The notes under the pieces: generated by a model | The model's database searches: none | Told to the model about the DNA's origin: nothing | What the model saw: the letters and a program-made list of their open reading frames with translations, nothing else | Assembly: GCA_916700875.1 (NCBI GenBank) | Contig: CAKAKS010000066.1 | Location: 33,726,490-33,790,489, forward strand | Length of the DNA: 64,000 bases | Direction: 5' to 3' | From: Sebastes aleutianus | Taxonomy: Eukaryota; Chordata; Actinopteri; Perciformes; Sebastidae | Shown here: one piece after another, positions 1 to 13,900 of the stretch | Position numbering within the stretch: the first letter of the stretch is position 1 | Layout: the number at the start of each line of letters is the position of its first letter | Translations under genes and position numbers: made by a program

Positions 1-1085
1 AGTCAGATATCTTACACTGAGATAAACAAAGCATTCATTTTGGACCCGCAAACATTATTTTAAATGATTAATTTAATTTGTTTTATTCAGCACCTTTCTA
101 AAGGTTCTGTAGATGTACTATTTTTTGAAAAATAATTGTCTACTTAAAAATGTCACCAATAAGACCTTTAAAACATGCATAAAAGAAAGGTCATTATTTG
201 ACTGCACACATTTTAAGAGTTCATCACCTTCAGCAAACACTGCTGCACCTTCTTCAAAGACTGCATCTGTGCCGGTCTGCTGTCCATAATGATTAGCCCA
301 TATTTATTTATGCTGTGCCATAGAAATTTCTGTGCTTTCAATGCTTTGGGTTTTGCTCTATGCCACTCAAGTTACATGTAGACACAATGAAAAACAATGG
401 AGGGCACACACGTGTTATTTCAGTGCCTTTAAAGAAGGTTAAAAAGAAGTATTATCATCTAAGTGTGACTTTTATGCTCTTATTGTAGTGCATCATGTAC
501 TGTACTTCCCTGTGCAGGCCAATCGCTCCAACACACACACACAATGTTCAGTGACTGAGTATGTGTGTGAGTGTGTGGTGTGACAGAATGCCTTAATTAT
601 GGATTAATTGTGTCATTAGCAGGTTTCTGCTGTTGCCACCACATTGGGCCTGTCAAGGTTAATTACTGGAACATGTTTATTTGCTGTCAGCCACCGCCGC
701 AAGCTGTCACTTGCATGGAAACACAGACAAACACACACAGACGCTGTTCACTCAAACAATTCACAGGGCACCTCGTGTCCCTCAAGCCCTCAGCATTTTC
801 CTCAGCTCTTTTGTTTCTGCTTCAGCACACTTTGTACAGTTCTCAGTCAGCCACCTGAAAAACAAACACGCCGTGATCCTCCATCCAAAAGAAGCTAACG
901 TCGCCAGTGGCGGAAATACAGGTAATGCAGCTGCCCTAGGGCCCGTCCTCCCTCTCTGACCATGATGGAGATAATCCAGTCTTCTTGTTTGCGGATACTG
1001 TAGCCTACTTTACATGTTACTTGTTACATGCATCTTTCAAAATGATGTCCTTAAATTTTGAGTATAAAACATTTTTAGACGTATA

Positions 1086-1603
1086 TTAAAGGTCCCATAT
1101 TGTAAAAAGTGAGATTTTCAGGTCTTTTACATTATAAATCAGGTTTAAGTGCTATATAAATACTGTTAAACTAGCAAAACGCTCAACATACGGAGAAATA
1201 CACACAGCCCGTATTCAGAAATTGCGCGTTTGAAACAAGCTGTTAGGATTTCTGTCCATTTGTGATGTCACAAATATACAATATTTAGACCATTACATGG
1301 TTTTAAACATAAACATTCTAAATGTGTCCCAGTTTATTTCCTGTTGCAGTGTTTGTGAATGACATCAGCTGACAGGATGTAAACATGGACCCAAACTGTT
1401 GCCTAGCAATGCAATTCCGTTGCAATACCATTGAAATGTACTAAAACGGAGCGTTTCAGACAGAGGGTAAATACAGGTATATTTAGACAGACAGTATGAG
1501 GAATATAATGTGTTTTTTGAACATTACAGCATGTAAACATGTTCTATTAGAAACACAAAATACAAGTATATACCTGAAAATGAACTCGATATGGGACCTT
1601 TAA
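1086..1603. mobile_element. TTAA-bounded non-autonomous DNA element (family A)
   Basis: 518 bp bounded by TTAA on both sides. The left end reads TTAAAGGTCCCATAT and the right end ATATGGGACCTTTAA, so the termini are inverted repeats. Three related copies lie at 7,503, 32,618 and 37,935. There is no transposase frame. TTAA target duplication is known for the piggyBac and Kolobok superfamilies; which one applies here is not determined. Confidence 0.85.
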
Positions 1604-3120
1604 ACGTGCATTCAACAAAACATTACATTATGGGATAGGCTATGAGTAAACAGAATCTGTGTATAGGACAAAAAATAAACAGTTATACTGTAAACGTGGG
1701 GGTGTGCAGTGCTTATGTTAAATATTTACAGGTTTTTATGCATTTTTAAAATATGTAATGTTGTTTTAAAATATGGTCGAAAACCAGGCTATATGTGGCC
1801 AATAAATCCTGGTCTATATCAGATATAAAGTATGCTCAGTGGGATAGTTGGACCAAAGCGATTTATATGCTTTCAAATAACTAAGGTCTTTCATTTTCAC
1901 TCTACATTTCCAATCCGTGCTTGTGGACCGGCTCATATGTGAGTAGCTGTTTTGACTGGGGAGCACGGTGTTTTTAAATTGGCAACCTGTTACAATCAGA
2001 GATAGATCAGCTTACCTAGATTTATTTTTTTACTATGAAATATGTCACTTTTGAAAGTCATGGAGCAAAGATAAGAAGAAATATTAAAGTTTAATTCTTA
2101 GTGCCGTTTGTGTTTTAACCATTAGCCAGTAATATTTTAAATATAGTCCAATAGGTTTGTTTTACACTTGTTGTCTGTGCTTCACAAACTTTCCAGACCA
2201 ATTAGAAATTAAAGGGACTTTAATTACAGCGTCCTGTTGCTCGCGCTTGTGCTCGCACTACTTAGACAAGCGAGCATCGGTTGAAACCTTGAGGCGACAC
2301 ACACAAGACTGAACGTGATCGACAAGCACCATGTTGATTAACGTTAGCAACATTAGCCGGCTAAAATCACAACATCACTATATATTTCACACACTCGCTG
2401 CCGCTCTCTCTCTCTCTCTTGCTTCACCACGCACTTCCCACGTACGCACACACTCCCACAACACTGGTTTTCCTCCGACGTCGGTCACATTCCTGTTTTG
2501 CAAGACGTTTTGTGTTGGAGTCTGAGTTGTGGTGGGGGCAGGCCATTTGTTGGCGTTATCGGACTCCATTTCTAACCAAACCGTTATAGTTGCACACTGT
2601 TAGCCCTGTAGCGGAGCTGAAAATAAAGGCACTCGCGAGCGCACATGATGTCACATCTGTTGGATTTTCCCAGAAATACCAACCTGGGTTCTTCACGTTA
2701 AAAGCAGTCTACATGCTGATAGAGGCAACCCAGAAAGTCGCAGAAGGTTTCATTTTTTTTAAGTTAGGTTACAACCGGTTCACACATTTAACTTCCCCTA
2801 ACTTCCCCTTAACTCCCTTTAACTTAATTTACAACATGAATAGGCTGTAATAGTCTGGTCTGAACCTTCACCACAGCTCTATAGTTGCATCATCTTAAAG
2901 CAACACTGTGTAACTTTTGCTGAACACTGGCCACTGTGGCTACTAGCGACAATTACAGGATAATGCTGAATGCTCAACTACTGTTTAGCTGTTTCAAATG
3001 TTAAGCCATTGTAACAATAATACAGGTGGAAGACAGTCACAAAGTCAACAAATTAGCACAGCAAACATTAGCCACAATAAGCCACTGGTCATACCAGACC
3101 AAGCTAAATGTATGAGTGTA

Positions 3121-3380
3121 TAGAGAGCCTAAGTCATGCCCCTTCCTGGTGGACCCCATGGGACCTTATGTCAGAATATGAATATGAACGGTAGTCAACG
3201 GAGAGAGATTAATATTATATTTTATTATATTATATTGTTATCTTACCTGATGTGTTTTATCCAGCGACTTCTGGTCTTTTTATCAGCTCAATTCAAACGG
3301 GACTATGACTACCGTTCATATTTTTTCCAAAATAAGGTCCCATGGTGGTCCACCGGAAGGGGCGGGACTTTGGCTCTCTA
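3121..3380. mobile_element. Short foldback element
   Basis: About 260 bp with inverted ends of roughly 45 bp. The left arm starts TAGAGAGCC and contains CCCCTTCC and CATGGGACCTTAT. The right arm carries the reverse complement, ending GGCTCTCTA. The interior is AT-rich and noncoding. The superfamily is not assigned. Confidence 0.7.
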
Positions 3381-3591
3381 TTGAATTGAGCAACAGTGCA
3401 TGTTATTGCCTCTGAATTATACTTTTCTTTTGTAAGAGGAAGAATGAGGGCCCGTAGAAAAATCATTAGCTGACGCCACTGAAAGTCCAAAAGTAGACTT
3501 GAGCAAAGTGTTAGTTTGTTGCCCTGAATACTGAATCTATTTAGTCAGGTAGATTCATAAATTTACATGAAATTATAAAGTATGGAATATA

Positions 3592-4040
3592 AAGTCTGGA
3601 TAAACAATGGCTGCAGGAAAGGAAAGAATACATCACCACGTTTTAGGAAGAAACGGTGACACTGCAATAAACAAGTTTACATTTTGGCCAGTAAAGAGTA
3701 TAATTAAAAAGTATTCAATCGAACATTTCACACACAATCCCATTGCACATATTACTTTTTGTTACATTTTATATACATTTGTTGTTATCATTTATAAATG
3801 TATTAAGAAGAAAAAAAACTAAATATAGAATATTCTATAAGACGAGTCTGGATAAACGATGGCTGCAGGAAAGGAAAGGAAAAAATAGACTGTCACACAT
3901 CACCACCTGTCAGGGGAGGAAATGACATAAATGACGGTGGCACGACAAAAGTTTTTGTATTTTGGCCAGTAAAGTGCTAAATAAAATGAGTTTTTATTCA
4001 AACCCAGTGCAGATATTACTTTTCACATTTTATTTTAATT
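3592..4040 (+). repeat. Imperfect direct duplication, unit about 250 bp
   Basis: Both halves begin with AGTCTGGATAAAC-ATGGCTGCAGG (3,592 and about 3,844). Both continue through a CATCACCAC block, a TTTTGGCCAGTAAAG block and a CAGATATTACTTTT-like block. The open frame starting at 3,607 is confined to the first unit and is not preserved in the second, so I do not call a gene. Confidence 0.7.
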
Positions 4041-5263
4041 AATTCTTTTTTTTTTTATTATTAACATCAGTTTACACTACAAGCAAATTGAAAAAATAAA
4101 AAAGACAATATGAAAAGGTAGCTCAAAAAAACAGCAGAAGAAGAAGAAGATGAGAGAAAGGAAGCAGGACAGACAGAAAGAGAAAGGCAGCGTGGCTGCT
4201 TTGATTGATTTCAGCTGTAATCTCCTCACTAACTCATCTCCTGACATCTCTCTCTCCGTCTCTAACAGACTCTCCGTCCATTAAAGCCCAGTCGGGTCCT
4301 GGCTGAGCAGCTGTGAAGAGACAAAGCATTTATCAGCCTGTCAGCTCTTGCTGCCTGTTATTCCAGCCAGACAGACTGCGAGGCTGTCTGAGACCCAGTA
4401 ACTCTGACTGAGGAGAGCTGCCACTGCTGCCTCACATGACACAAACACACAAACATACAGTCTACAGTATATATATACACACTGTTTCCTATATATACTT
4501 TCTCAAAAGAGAGACACCAGTTCATAAAAGGTGACACTGACTAGAAGACAAAGAAAATAAAAGTTGTGTGAATGAATACATGGACAGTTCCGTCACAAAC
4601 ACACGTCAATGTGACAGACGGTCATTTAACAGGCCGACAGACTGACTGATGGTCTGGGTGACACTGGGCTAAATAGAAGCAAAGCCAGCCACCTGCTCCA
4701 CACAGCACCCTGCAGGAAACGTGGACCGACGGCGCCATCTAGTGCACAAACCGACAATCACAGAGTCTGCATGAGACCCAGGATCTTCTCAAATCACATA
4801 ATTGTGTGACGATCAAGCAGAAATCACTGGAATACTAAATAGACACTATAAGTTCCATTTGTACCTTTGCTCAAAACTTAGGATGTAATTTAGCTTTTAG
4901 CTTTTTTTAAGCTGACGGTATAATATTCGGGGTCTGTTCCATATTTAAGAGCTGGTGGCGAACCCATAGTTGAGTCTGAGGTCCAAACCTGCGGCAGCAG
5001 TTTCAGTCCGTCTCTAAAACAACTAAAGGCAGATCTTTATTTATTCCAGCTCCTTTCTACAAACCAAACATGACTGACTTTTAACTAATGTTGGGGTGTG
5101 CCAAATGATTCTGTTGTGGCTTTATGCTACAAGCTTTGTAAAGTTGAAACTTTTTTCAGCAGGCTAATCCTGCTTAAAGTAGCAGTGGGTAAAAATGGAG
5201 CAGATTACATAATGATTACAAAAAGTTATTTTTATAAAACGGTCACTATATCCTGACAGTAAG

Positions 5264-5980
5264 TCTAGTCAAGTACATTTTATTCGTATAGCCCAAAATC
5301 ACAAATCACAAATTGCCTTGGGGGGGGGGCTTTACAATCTGTACAGGATACGACACCCTCTGTCCTTTACAGTGTGACCCTCTCATCGGATGAGGAAAAA
5401 CATAACCAAAAAAAACAGAGAAAAAAATGGAAGAAACCTCAGGAAGAGCAACAGAGGAGGGATCCCCCTTCCAGGATGGACAGACGTGCGATAGATGTCG
5501 TGTGTACAGAGTAACAACAGAATGAAAATACAACATAGATAATCCATATGACAAAAAATAATACATATAATGTGAACATAAGTGAGAAGGTGGATCCAGG
5601 AGGATGTCAAGCAGCTTTCCTGCGTCGCCAAACAGATAGAGCCAGAGCAACACGACCTCCTCTCCATGCCAAACCGGTAGAGCCAGGGCAACACGACCTC
5701 CTCTCTACGACAAACAGATAGAGCCAGGGCAACACGACCTCCTCTCTACGACAAACAGATAGAGCCAGGGCAACATGACCTCCTCTCTACGACAAACAGA
5801 TAGAGCAAGAACAACACGACCTCCTCTCCACACCAAACAAATAGAGCCTCTCCAATTTAGGGGGATCTACTGGCAGAAATGGAATATAATATGTGAGTCC
5901 TCTTCATAGAGTCCACCATGTTGCACCGCCATGTTTCTACAGTAGCCCAGAATAGACAAACCAAACACCGTCTCCAGAGG
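5264..5980. repeat. Dispersed repeat carrying a 41-bp tandem array
   Basis: The segment from about 5,264 (TATTCGTATAGCCC...) resembles a dispersed repeat common in fish genomes. It runs into a tandem array at 5,633-5,848 with a 41-bp unit beginning CAGATAGAGCCAGGGCAACA, about 5.3 copies, the outer copies more diverged. From 5,850 to about 5,980 it continues as a fragment of the TTAA family seen at 25,096 and 46,502. The two overlapping minus-strand frames here are produced by the array. Confidence 0.7.
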
Positions 5981-6458
5981 GCCTTTCACATTTTTTTACA
6001 TAACCAGGTGCTTCAGTTCCACCACCCTGGTTTTTAGACATTTTGACGTGTTATAGTAGGAAAAGCACAGGTGTAATTAACATCCATGATGGCTCAGTTC
6101 CATTTAGTGTCCTAGTAAGCTATTCCAGTGAGCCAGCAGCACAATACCAGAGCCTCCCCCCTAATGGAATGCAGCCATCATTAATGGTATTAAATATACC
6201 TGTGCTTTTCCATCCATGAAAAAACAGTAAATGTCTGCTGTCAAAAAATGGTCTAACACATATACATGGAGTCAACATCAAACAATGTCAGATGCAGATA
6301 CATTACTGTCTACCTCAGTTGGACAATCAAAACATTTAGACTACAGTACAAGTGTAGCGTGTAGGCAGTTAGTAGCAGCCCAACACGGCTCAATAGCCTG
6401 AGTGTCATCTTCTTAACAAATATGTTGGTGTACAAAATAGATAGTGACATCTCACATA

Positions 6459-7156
6459 AGCCCCGTTTCCACCGCAGGAACTTTCCCCCGGAACTAAGAA
6501 CCTTTTGAGGAACTCCTTGCGTTTCGACCGGAGGAACCAGGGTCTAAATTAAGTTCGGGGGGGGTGTGGGGGGGGGGGCATTTTATGGGGCCTTTTTACC
6601 CCCCCAAAAGGCCCTGGTCGGGGTGGAGTTTGCAGGGATGACCGTTGCTGATTGGTGAAACACACACACAGCACTGCTGCTTCAGCGGCTTCAACTCGTG
6701 TACCGCTTCATTCATAAACAAGGAAGTACTCTAGTATCAATTTAGGACCATTTTAGGATGAGTGGAGAAAATGTTTCTTTGTCTGATAACATTAAAATAA
6801 AGTTAGGCCCTGCTGTCGGCTTCCTGACTCATTAAAAAAAGAGAGAGAGATTGTGAGGGCGAGCGGTAACATTAGAAGAGGGAGACTGTGCGGTGGTGCT
6901 GTGAATGAGAGAAAGATGAAACGGCCGGGCACACTGAACAGCAGGCTGCAGAGTGTTTACTGCTGTGACCACCAGCAGCCCTTCGTCGCATGTCGTGTTG
7001 CTTTTTCATACGTCAGCAGACTAATTTGCCTAATCTTCGCAGGTCTTTAGACTGCGTTGGAAACGCAGACAACAGTGGGCTGAAGGATCCTTTCAGTTCG
7101 TTGAAAAGTAGTTCCAGGGACTAAAAGTCCCCGGAAATTTTGGTGGAAACCCGGCT
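6459..7156. mobile_element. Non-autonomous terminal-inverted-repeat element
   Basis: The left end is AGCCCCGTTTCCACC and the right end is GGTGGAAACCCGGCT, its imperfect reverse complement. ATA flanks both ends, which would suit a 3-bp target duplication of PIF/Harbinger type; this assignment is tentative. There is no transposase frame. Confidence 0.6.
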
Positions 7157-7502
7157 ATACTGTAAATACAAATGTTAAAGTACACATCATTGGTAGGGAA
7201 AGAAAAACGGATCAGTATCACATAACGCGAAAAAGCCATATTCCTCAATTTATCCCTTCTCCGCCTCATTCAAACATGAGTTTCACATTATATAACAATG
7301 TAAGTTATCATGTTATACCATCAAATGTTTAATGTTATAACAAGATAAATAGTACATTGTTAGAAGAAAAGTTTGTTATAACATGATCAGTTTGCATGTC
7401 GTAATAATGTGAAAAACATCTCGTTATAACAAACTTTTTCACGTTATAATGTGATACAGATCAGTTTTTCTTTCTCAGGCGTGGCAGCAATACGCTTCCA
7501 TA

Positions 7503-9275
7503 TTAAAGGTCCCATATCATGCTCATTTTCAGGTTCATACTTGTATTTTGTGTTTCTATTAGAACATTTTTATATGCAGTATTGTTAAAATAAAACTTTA
7601 TTTTCCTCATACTGTCTGTCATATACCTGTATTTACCCTCTGTCTGAAACGCTCCGTTTTAGTACATTTCAACGGAATTGCGTTGCTAGGCAGCAGTTTG
7701 GGTCCATGTTAACTTCCTGTCAGCTGATGTTATTTACATACACTGCAACAGGAAATAAACTGGAGGTCCTTCTCATTTCAGCATTTTTCGCCTCCTTGAC
7801 TCCTCGCTCCTCGATCCTCCGGCTGTGACCCGGAAATCGATCTCAGTCCTCCATCTTGAAGGACGTCCTAATTCATAAAATGTGCATCGAGGAGCGAGGA
7901 GCGAGGAGCGAGGAGCGAGGATGCTTGCTGGAGGAGCTATAAGCGAGGATACACCAGTGCATCCTCCAGTGTTTCCTCCACGGAAGTTTATCACCGACCG
8001 ACACGCCCCCTTACTGGATATCAGTTATTGATTGGACGCTGCGCCGATCAGACTGATCTGATACATCAACATCACTGCAGTTTTATACCGGAGTGAAGAC
8101 AGATCACAGATTAACAGTTTTATAGTTTAGTTGTCTTCTGATTCACCATCTAGTTATAACCTGTGTTAACTGTAGGTGTGAACAGCAAACGGACCATGTT
8201 GATGGTGAAGTGTTCCAGCAGCAGAAGGACCTGCAGTAGCTCTACTTCACACACTGTCACTGAAGGAGTTTGACACTGAGAGGGGTTTATAAATGCTGAC
8301 AACGAACAGACTTAAAATAACTTTCTTCATTTATTAGAAAGAGTTTTCTTTTGATGATCTGTTATTTCACTCATTCACTTTTATTAAGTATCCAGTTAAA
8401 GTCAGAGAGAAGGAGGGTTTGTCTTTTATACCTTTTACATCATTTATCCTCATTTCCATTCAGTCACATGTGAAACTGATAATTCCTGAGCGTCGGGTTT
8501 GATATGAGTCATATCATTTCACTTTTCCCTCAAACATTCAGCCCAATACATAACTTCTAGTGTCAGAATATCAATAAATACAGACACTAATAATGAATAA
8601 ATAATATAAGATATTGTTCCAGTAGAGATGGTTCCTGGTCCTCTAAGCAGGACACAGTCCACAGTAGAAATACAGACTGCAGCTGTTATTCATGGTCAGG
8701 TGTTTGTTAAACAGAGAGAAAACACGGCTGCTCTGATAACTCTGTTTCTTTATTAGTATTAGATCAGTTCAGACATAAACAGCTGTTAGAGCTGACTGAC
8801 AGCTGATCCAGCTGTGATCAGCTGCTGCTGTCATCAGAAACGGACGTCGCTTCACGTGACGCTTCAGAGGAAACGACGTCTCATGTCTTCTAAAAACATA
8901 TTTCCTCGTTTCCTCTCTCCTCGAGTCTTTTCCTCGCCTCCTCCGTTCGCATCTCCCGTGGGCGGGACTAAGACGCGAGCGGAGGAGTCGAGGAGTCAAG
9001 GAGTCAAGCACTAATGGGAAAGAGCCTGGGACACATTTAGAATGTTTACATTTAAAAACGTGTAATGGTCTAAATATCGTATATTTGTGACATCACAAAT
9101 GGACAGAAATCGGCTTGTTTCAAACACACAATTTCTGAATACTGGCTGTGTGCATTTCTCCGTATATTGAGCGTTTTGATAGTTTAACAGTATTTATATA
9201 TCACTTAAACCTGCTTTATAATATAAAAGACATGAAAATCACACCTTTTTTTTTTTTACAATATGGGACCTTTAA
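7503..9275. mobile_element. Family A TTAA element interrupted by a nested element
   Basis: Inverted orientation relative to the copy at 1,086. The termini are TTAAAGGTCCCATATCATG and ATATGGGACCTTTAA. Family sequence runs to about 7,762 and resumes at about 9,025, so roughly 1.26 kb is inserted at the site reading AAACTGGGACAC in the other copies. Confidence 0.8.
7763..9025. mobile_element. Nested 1.26-kb element with GAGGAG-rich inverted ends
   Basis: Inserted in the family A element. The left end contains CTCCTTGACTCCTCGCTCCTC. The right end carries its imperfect inverted counterpart (GAGGAGTCGAGGAGTCAAGG). CTGG occurs on both sides of the insert, a possible 4-bp target duplication. About 7,883-7,920 has a short GGAGCGA tandem run. 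It has no coding capacity that I recognise; the frames at 7,773, 8,769 and 8,814 are low-complexity. Confidence 0.6.
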
Positions 9276-9519
9276 ACAGTCTTATGTTTAGTAGAGTGAT
9301 AAACATGGTTGCCTCAAAACGTATAGACCACTTTTAACTTTTGAGGTCTTCACGGCAAAACATTTCACACAACAAAACCTTTTAAAGCAGAAATAACATT
9401 CCGGTTATATATTTTCACGTTAAAGTTTTCAAAATCAGTTCCTGAATAAAGCTTCATAAATGTCTCCTAGAATAACAAGTGCTCCATGAGAAGAAGGAAA
9501 ACAAACACATAGTGTGGTT

Positions 9520-10763
9520 TATGTGCATTAGCATTTTAATTGGACAAAGCAAGAAAACATTGATTACAGTAGCAGAGTCATCAGTTCTCAGGGCTAACAC
9601 CTTTCTAAACAAAAGGGTCTGAAAATGTCCGTAGGCACTGCCTAATTAAAAAGAGGATCTTGTCAGCTAAAAGAAACCAGCTCTATAAGGCAACAGTTAC
9701 AATGTAGGCCTCCCCATTTCTCTGGCAAAAAGAGCAAGTGTAAAGGTTGAATCCACTCAGATTTTTGATATAAAATACTGGCGTTTCAATAGATATTTAA
9801 AAACCATCCGAAGTGTCAAACATGTTCACCCTTTAACATTTGAATTGTGTTAAATTTTAAGTATTGCACTGCATGGCAATGCTGTTTTATCCCTGCATGG
9901 AAGAATCGTGTTGCACCGTGCCAGTGTCACATTAGATAGTGCCACTCTGCTACGTACAATGTTGGAGTTAACTGTCAAGTTATCAAAACAAAAAAGAAAG
10001 CAAGCACCCACAGTTAACAGTAGCATTTTACTTACATCGTTTCAAATGAATTAATGGTTATTTACATGTGGCGAAAAGATTTGAGGCTGTCCGAAAGATA
10101 TGGAGGAGAAATGGAATGCAAAAAAAAAGGAAAACGCTCTTGGTAGTCAAATTTGTCCCAAGTACAAGAGAGGAAAAAACTGTGCAATATTTATCTGCCC
10201 TTACAGAGAAACAGCAGTGGCAACAATCCCTGCAATTGATTTTAATCCAAGAGAAAATGAGAACAAATTAAACAGATTTCCATTCCTCAAATAATAACTA
10301 AGGTTCATAACTTAGCACGTCTCAGACTTTAAGTTTCTTTAAAAAAAAAAAAAGAAAAAAGAAAAAAACCTCTCGGTGGCTGTCTGAGAGGAAAGATGTG
10401 AAAATGGAAGCAATTTGTAAAACCCGAAAAAAAAAAATCCAAAAGTTTCTCCTTTACAGTTTTATACTCATTTACAGTTAACTTAAAAATGGTAAGAGCC
10501 CTGGTTCATGGCCAGTCTTGCCTACCACAAAGAGTGTAAATACCTGTGTGGGTCAAATCGCTCCTCCCTGGCTCCCGTTAACTCAACCCCCCCATGAAAT
10601 CCCATTTACATCTCCTATAGACGTCAACCTTCCCATTAGGTTCCACATCCCAAGTAAAAGTCTTAGTCCTGCCACAAATGGAGGCGGTGTTACACAGCCC
10701 CGCGGGGCACCGTACAGCCAATAAGAGGCTGATGGTTGACAAATCTCCCACCCTGCCCACTTA
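9520..10763 (-). other. tia1: tia1 3' untranslated region
   Basis: Follows the tia1 stop codon on the minus strand. An ATTAAA on that strand at 9,535-9,540 is the best candidate poly(A) signal I see, giving a 3'UTR of roughly 1.2 kb. It includes A-rich runs (plus-strand view 10,340-10,365). The exact cleavage point is inferred. Confidence 0.5.
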
Positions 10764-10920
10764 TCAGTGTGTGGGGTATCCTGCGGCTCCCATACCGGGC
10801 TGGTTGGCTAGCATACTCCCATTCAATCCCTGTGTAGGCTCCATAACCCCACCGTTACTGATGGCGCTCATGCCAGTCCACCCAGCACTGGCCGGTAAGT
10901 GACTGCAAAAAACGAGGTAA

Positions 10921-10953
<33 letters not shown>

Positions 10954-13900
10954 GAGAGAGAGGGGGGAGACAGAAAGACAAAATGCCAGCAGGTTAGAAG
11001 AGACAAGGCGAAAGGGAGCCAAAGGGACGGTTTATATTAGAGCTACTAGAATCTGGACAGGCTAGAATGAGAACAAGAAGGTAAACAGTTATCAGAGGTT
11101 GTGAGGGTGAGGCAGGCTGGGCAAAAAATCAAGCTAGCAAAAAGAAAAACGGGGGGAAAAAACAGGAAGTGGAGGGCTCTTTGGAGGGGCTAAAGGTGAT
11201 TTGATTAAACATGGGTGGACAAGCAGACAAAGAGCATAGAGGCTAAAGCGCAGCGAGCTAAATATTCCTTTCTACCCCCCCCTCCCAACTGCTGATAACC
11301 AGGAACATCCAACAGCTGTAAGCAGCCGTCACACACAGATAAACCACACTGTCTATACAACAGTGTGGTTTATCTCTCGCAACACTTCTACGTTTGGCCA
11401 CAAAGTATAACAACGAAAGGAATGCTCACCTAATTCACATGTTGTATTTGAAGTCTTTATGAATCACGTAAGCTAAATTCTAAAGTTCAGTGTGGAGATA
11501 AGACAAGCTTATACAGGATAAAATATTCTCTTCAAATTTCAAGTCAAGAAGAAAGGCCTAGCCTCTTTCTCTGGAATTGTGCATTTACTGTACATTCGAC
11601 AATCACAGTCACTGCTTTCATTCCCTCACACCTTTGTACAGAGCCTATTTATACAGCTGGTCACCAAGAATTTTAGACTGTCAACAACATTATGGCCTCT
11701 CCTTTATTTTTCTTGGGTCCACAAAACGTCACTGCACATAGGCTGTCTCAATAAAAACAAAATTTTGATAACAAGCTACAAAAAGATATTTAACATGTCC
11801 TACTGACATTCATATACAGATCAAATCCTCAGATATATGTAGAAATAGATCAATGAAATCAACAAAAAAGGAAAATAAAGTAAAAAGCTATGACATGAAT
11901 GTAGACATACAAAAAACAACTGGACAGCCTTAAAGAGCACAGTCCTTACACACAGTAGGTGATCGTACAAAAAAAGGGAAATGAATTCTTCATCGACAAA
12001 CCGTCCTGTCAGCTGTGGACAGCGAGTGGAAATTTTTGTTCTGGGCTTTTAAGCATTCATCTTGTTCAGTCACTTTAGTCAGTTATCTTTTAAATGTGTT
12101 GGAATTCAAATAATTGTTTAAGGCAGTTTTCTTACAATCATTTTTTGGAACAGACTACAGTTTGGAACTGTTAAGACGCTAGAATTCAGGTGACAGAAAC
12201 ATTTTTGGAACAAAACTCTTCAGTTATTAGGATGTGTTGTTGCACAGTGAGCAGTTATGACACACTGAAACATGGAAATTAAAGTTCAGATTGTTCTGTG
12301 TGTGTGTATGAGTGTGTGCTTATTTCTCAATCTTCTGGAGATGAGTAAGGTGAGAGGCTGGCGAGGGGGAGGAGACAGGATGTGGGGGTGTAGGGAGGGA
12401 GGTCATGGCTCCCTCCTGTGGCCAGAGCTGGCTCTCGCTGCCCCAGGTCTTGAAGGGGGGGCACTCTGGTGGTGTGCTGGAGTAGAAGGAGGCGGTGAAG
12501 GGGAGCCCTGTGCACACCGTGCTACTTACTTGAAGCCCTGTTGGTTCCAAGCCTGGCCGTAGACATTATAGGTGGGGACCTGCCACCCATTGGGGACGTA
12601 CTGGCTGATCTGGGGCCCGTTGCCGTACCACTGGCCCCACTGGCCGTAGGGCTGGGCCGCCGCAGGGAAGCTCATCTTGTTCTGCTGTAGAGTCGAGTAC
12701 AACGAGTATGGTTTAAGACAGCAGTAAAAAAAAAAAATAACAATAACACACACACACTTCCTCCATAGCCTTATTTGCACGGGACTAATATTACCATCAT
12801 GTGATTTTGTGCAGAGCATTCACACGGGATAAGCAAAGCTTGTATTTTACTCAAATTTACTGACATTATCCCGTGGATATGATGTCAAGGATCTGCATAG
12901 CGTCCTCTTATATTACAAATATCATACATCATTATTATATCTATTATTGCACATACTATTTAGTGTTGACAAAGTTAATGCAAATTAGTTTTAATGCCAC
13001 TCATTTCTTTAACTTAATCTCTCTGAGGTTGTAGCGAGCTCAGTTTTAAAGTTAGAGTGAAGATACTGCTATCATATGAACCTAGAAAACAATCCATGTC
13101 ATACTAGGTTGTTGTGCAGGAGGTTAAATAACGTTCCAAACATACACTAAATGTTGGCGAAGAAAAACTGGCATGGCCATTTTTAAAAGGGGTCCCTTGA
13201 ACTCTGACCTCCAGATATGTGAATGTAAATGGGTTCTATGGTTACCCACGAGTCTCCCCTTTACAGACATGCCCACTTTATGATAATCACATGCAGTTTG
13301 GGGGCAAGTCAGCACACTGACAGCTGTTGTTGCCTGTTGGGCTGCATGCTAAATGCAGTACCTGTGAGGGTTTCTGGACAACATTTGTCAGTGTTTTGTG
13401 TTGTTAAATGATTTCCAATAATAAATATATGCATACATTTGCATAAAGCAGCATATTTGCACACTCCCATGTTGATAAGAGTATTAAATACTTGACAAAT
13501 CTCCTTTTCAAAGTACATTTTGAACAGATAACAAATGTGTGATTTATCGCGATTAATCATGGACAATCATGAGTAATCGCAATTAAATATTTTAGCCCCA
13601 ACTATACTATATCATATTTATATTTAATATTATACATATTAGTATAGCCTTTTATACAGTATAGGCCTATGTATGTTTATATAATATTCACAATTATATT
13701 ATTATAATTCTCGACCAGGAGCGAGGCTAAAAAAAAAGGTGCGTAGTAGAAAGAATAATAAAAAAAAAAAAGAATACAACCCCAAATCACTGATAAGATT
13801 CCAGAAAAATGAGATAAGAAAAATGCTCAAATACAAGTAGTTTTCTTCTGAATTTACCAGTACTTCCTCTAAAACATAAATAATAAATACATAGACCTTT

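Larger units (their letters stand above)
1..9520. other. Gene-free left flank
   Basis: I find no exon series or RNA gene here. The longest open frames (under 100 codons) are unsupported and mostly lie in repeats. Recognisable contents are listed separately: TTAA elements at 1,086 and 7,503, a small foldback at 3,121, a direct duplication at 3,592, a dispersed repeat with a 41-bp tandem array at 5,264, and a terminal-inverted-repeat element at 6,459. About 2,270-2,560 resembles part of the TTAA family seen whole at 46,502. About 7,290-7,460 is rich in the palindrome GTTATAAC. The rest (1-1,085, 1,604-2,270, 4,040-5,260, 5,980-6,458, 9,276-9,520) is AT-rich DNA in which I see nothing specific. 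Confidence 0.6.

Noticed and set aside
571..959. Three overlapping plus-strand frames of 84-95 codons
   Set aside because: Mutually overlapping, low complexity (CACACA and polyserine-like), with no splice context or domain.
2331..2850. Open frames on both strands
   Set aside because: They coincide with CT- and CA-rich repeat sequence shared with 25,800-25,958, not a gene.
12272..12562. 96-codon glycine/tryptophan-rich plus-strand frame
   Set aside because: Antisense to the tia1 exon at 12,530 and its GA/CT-rich flank; a shadow frame.
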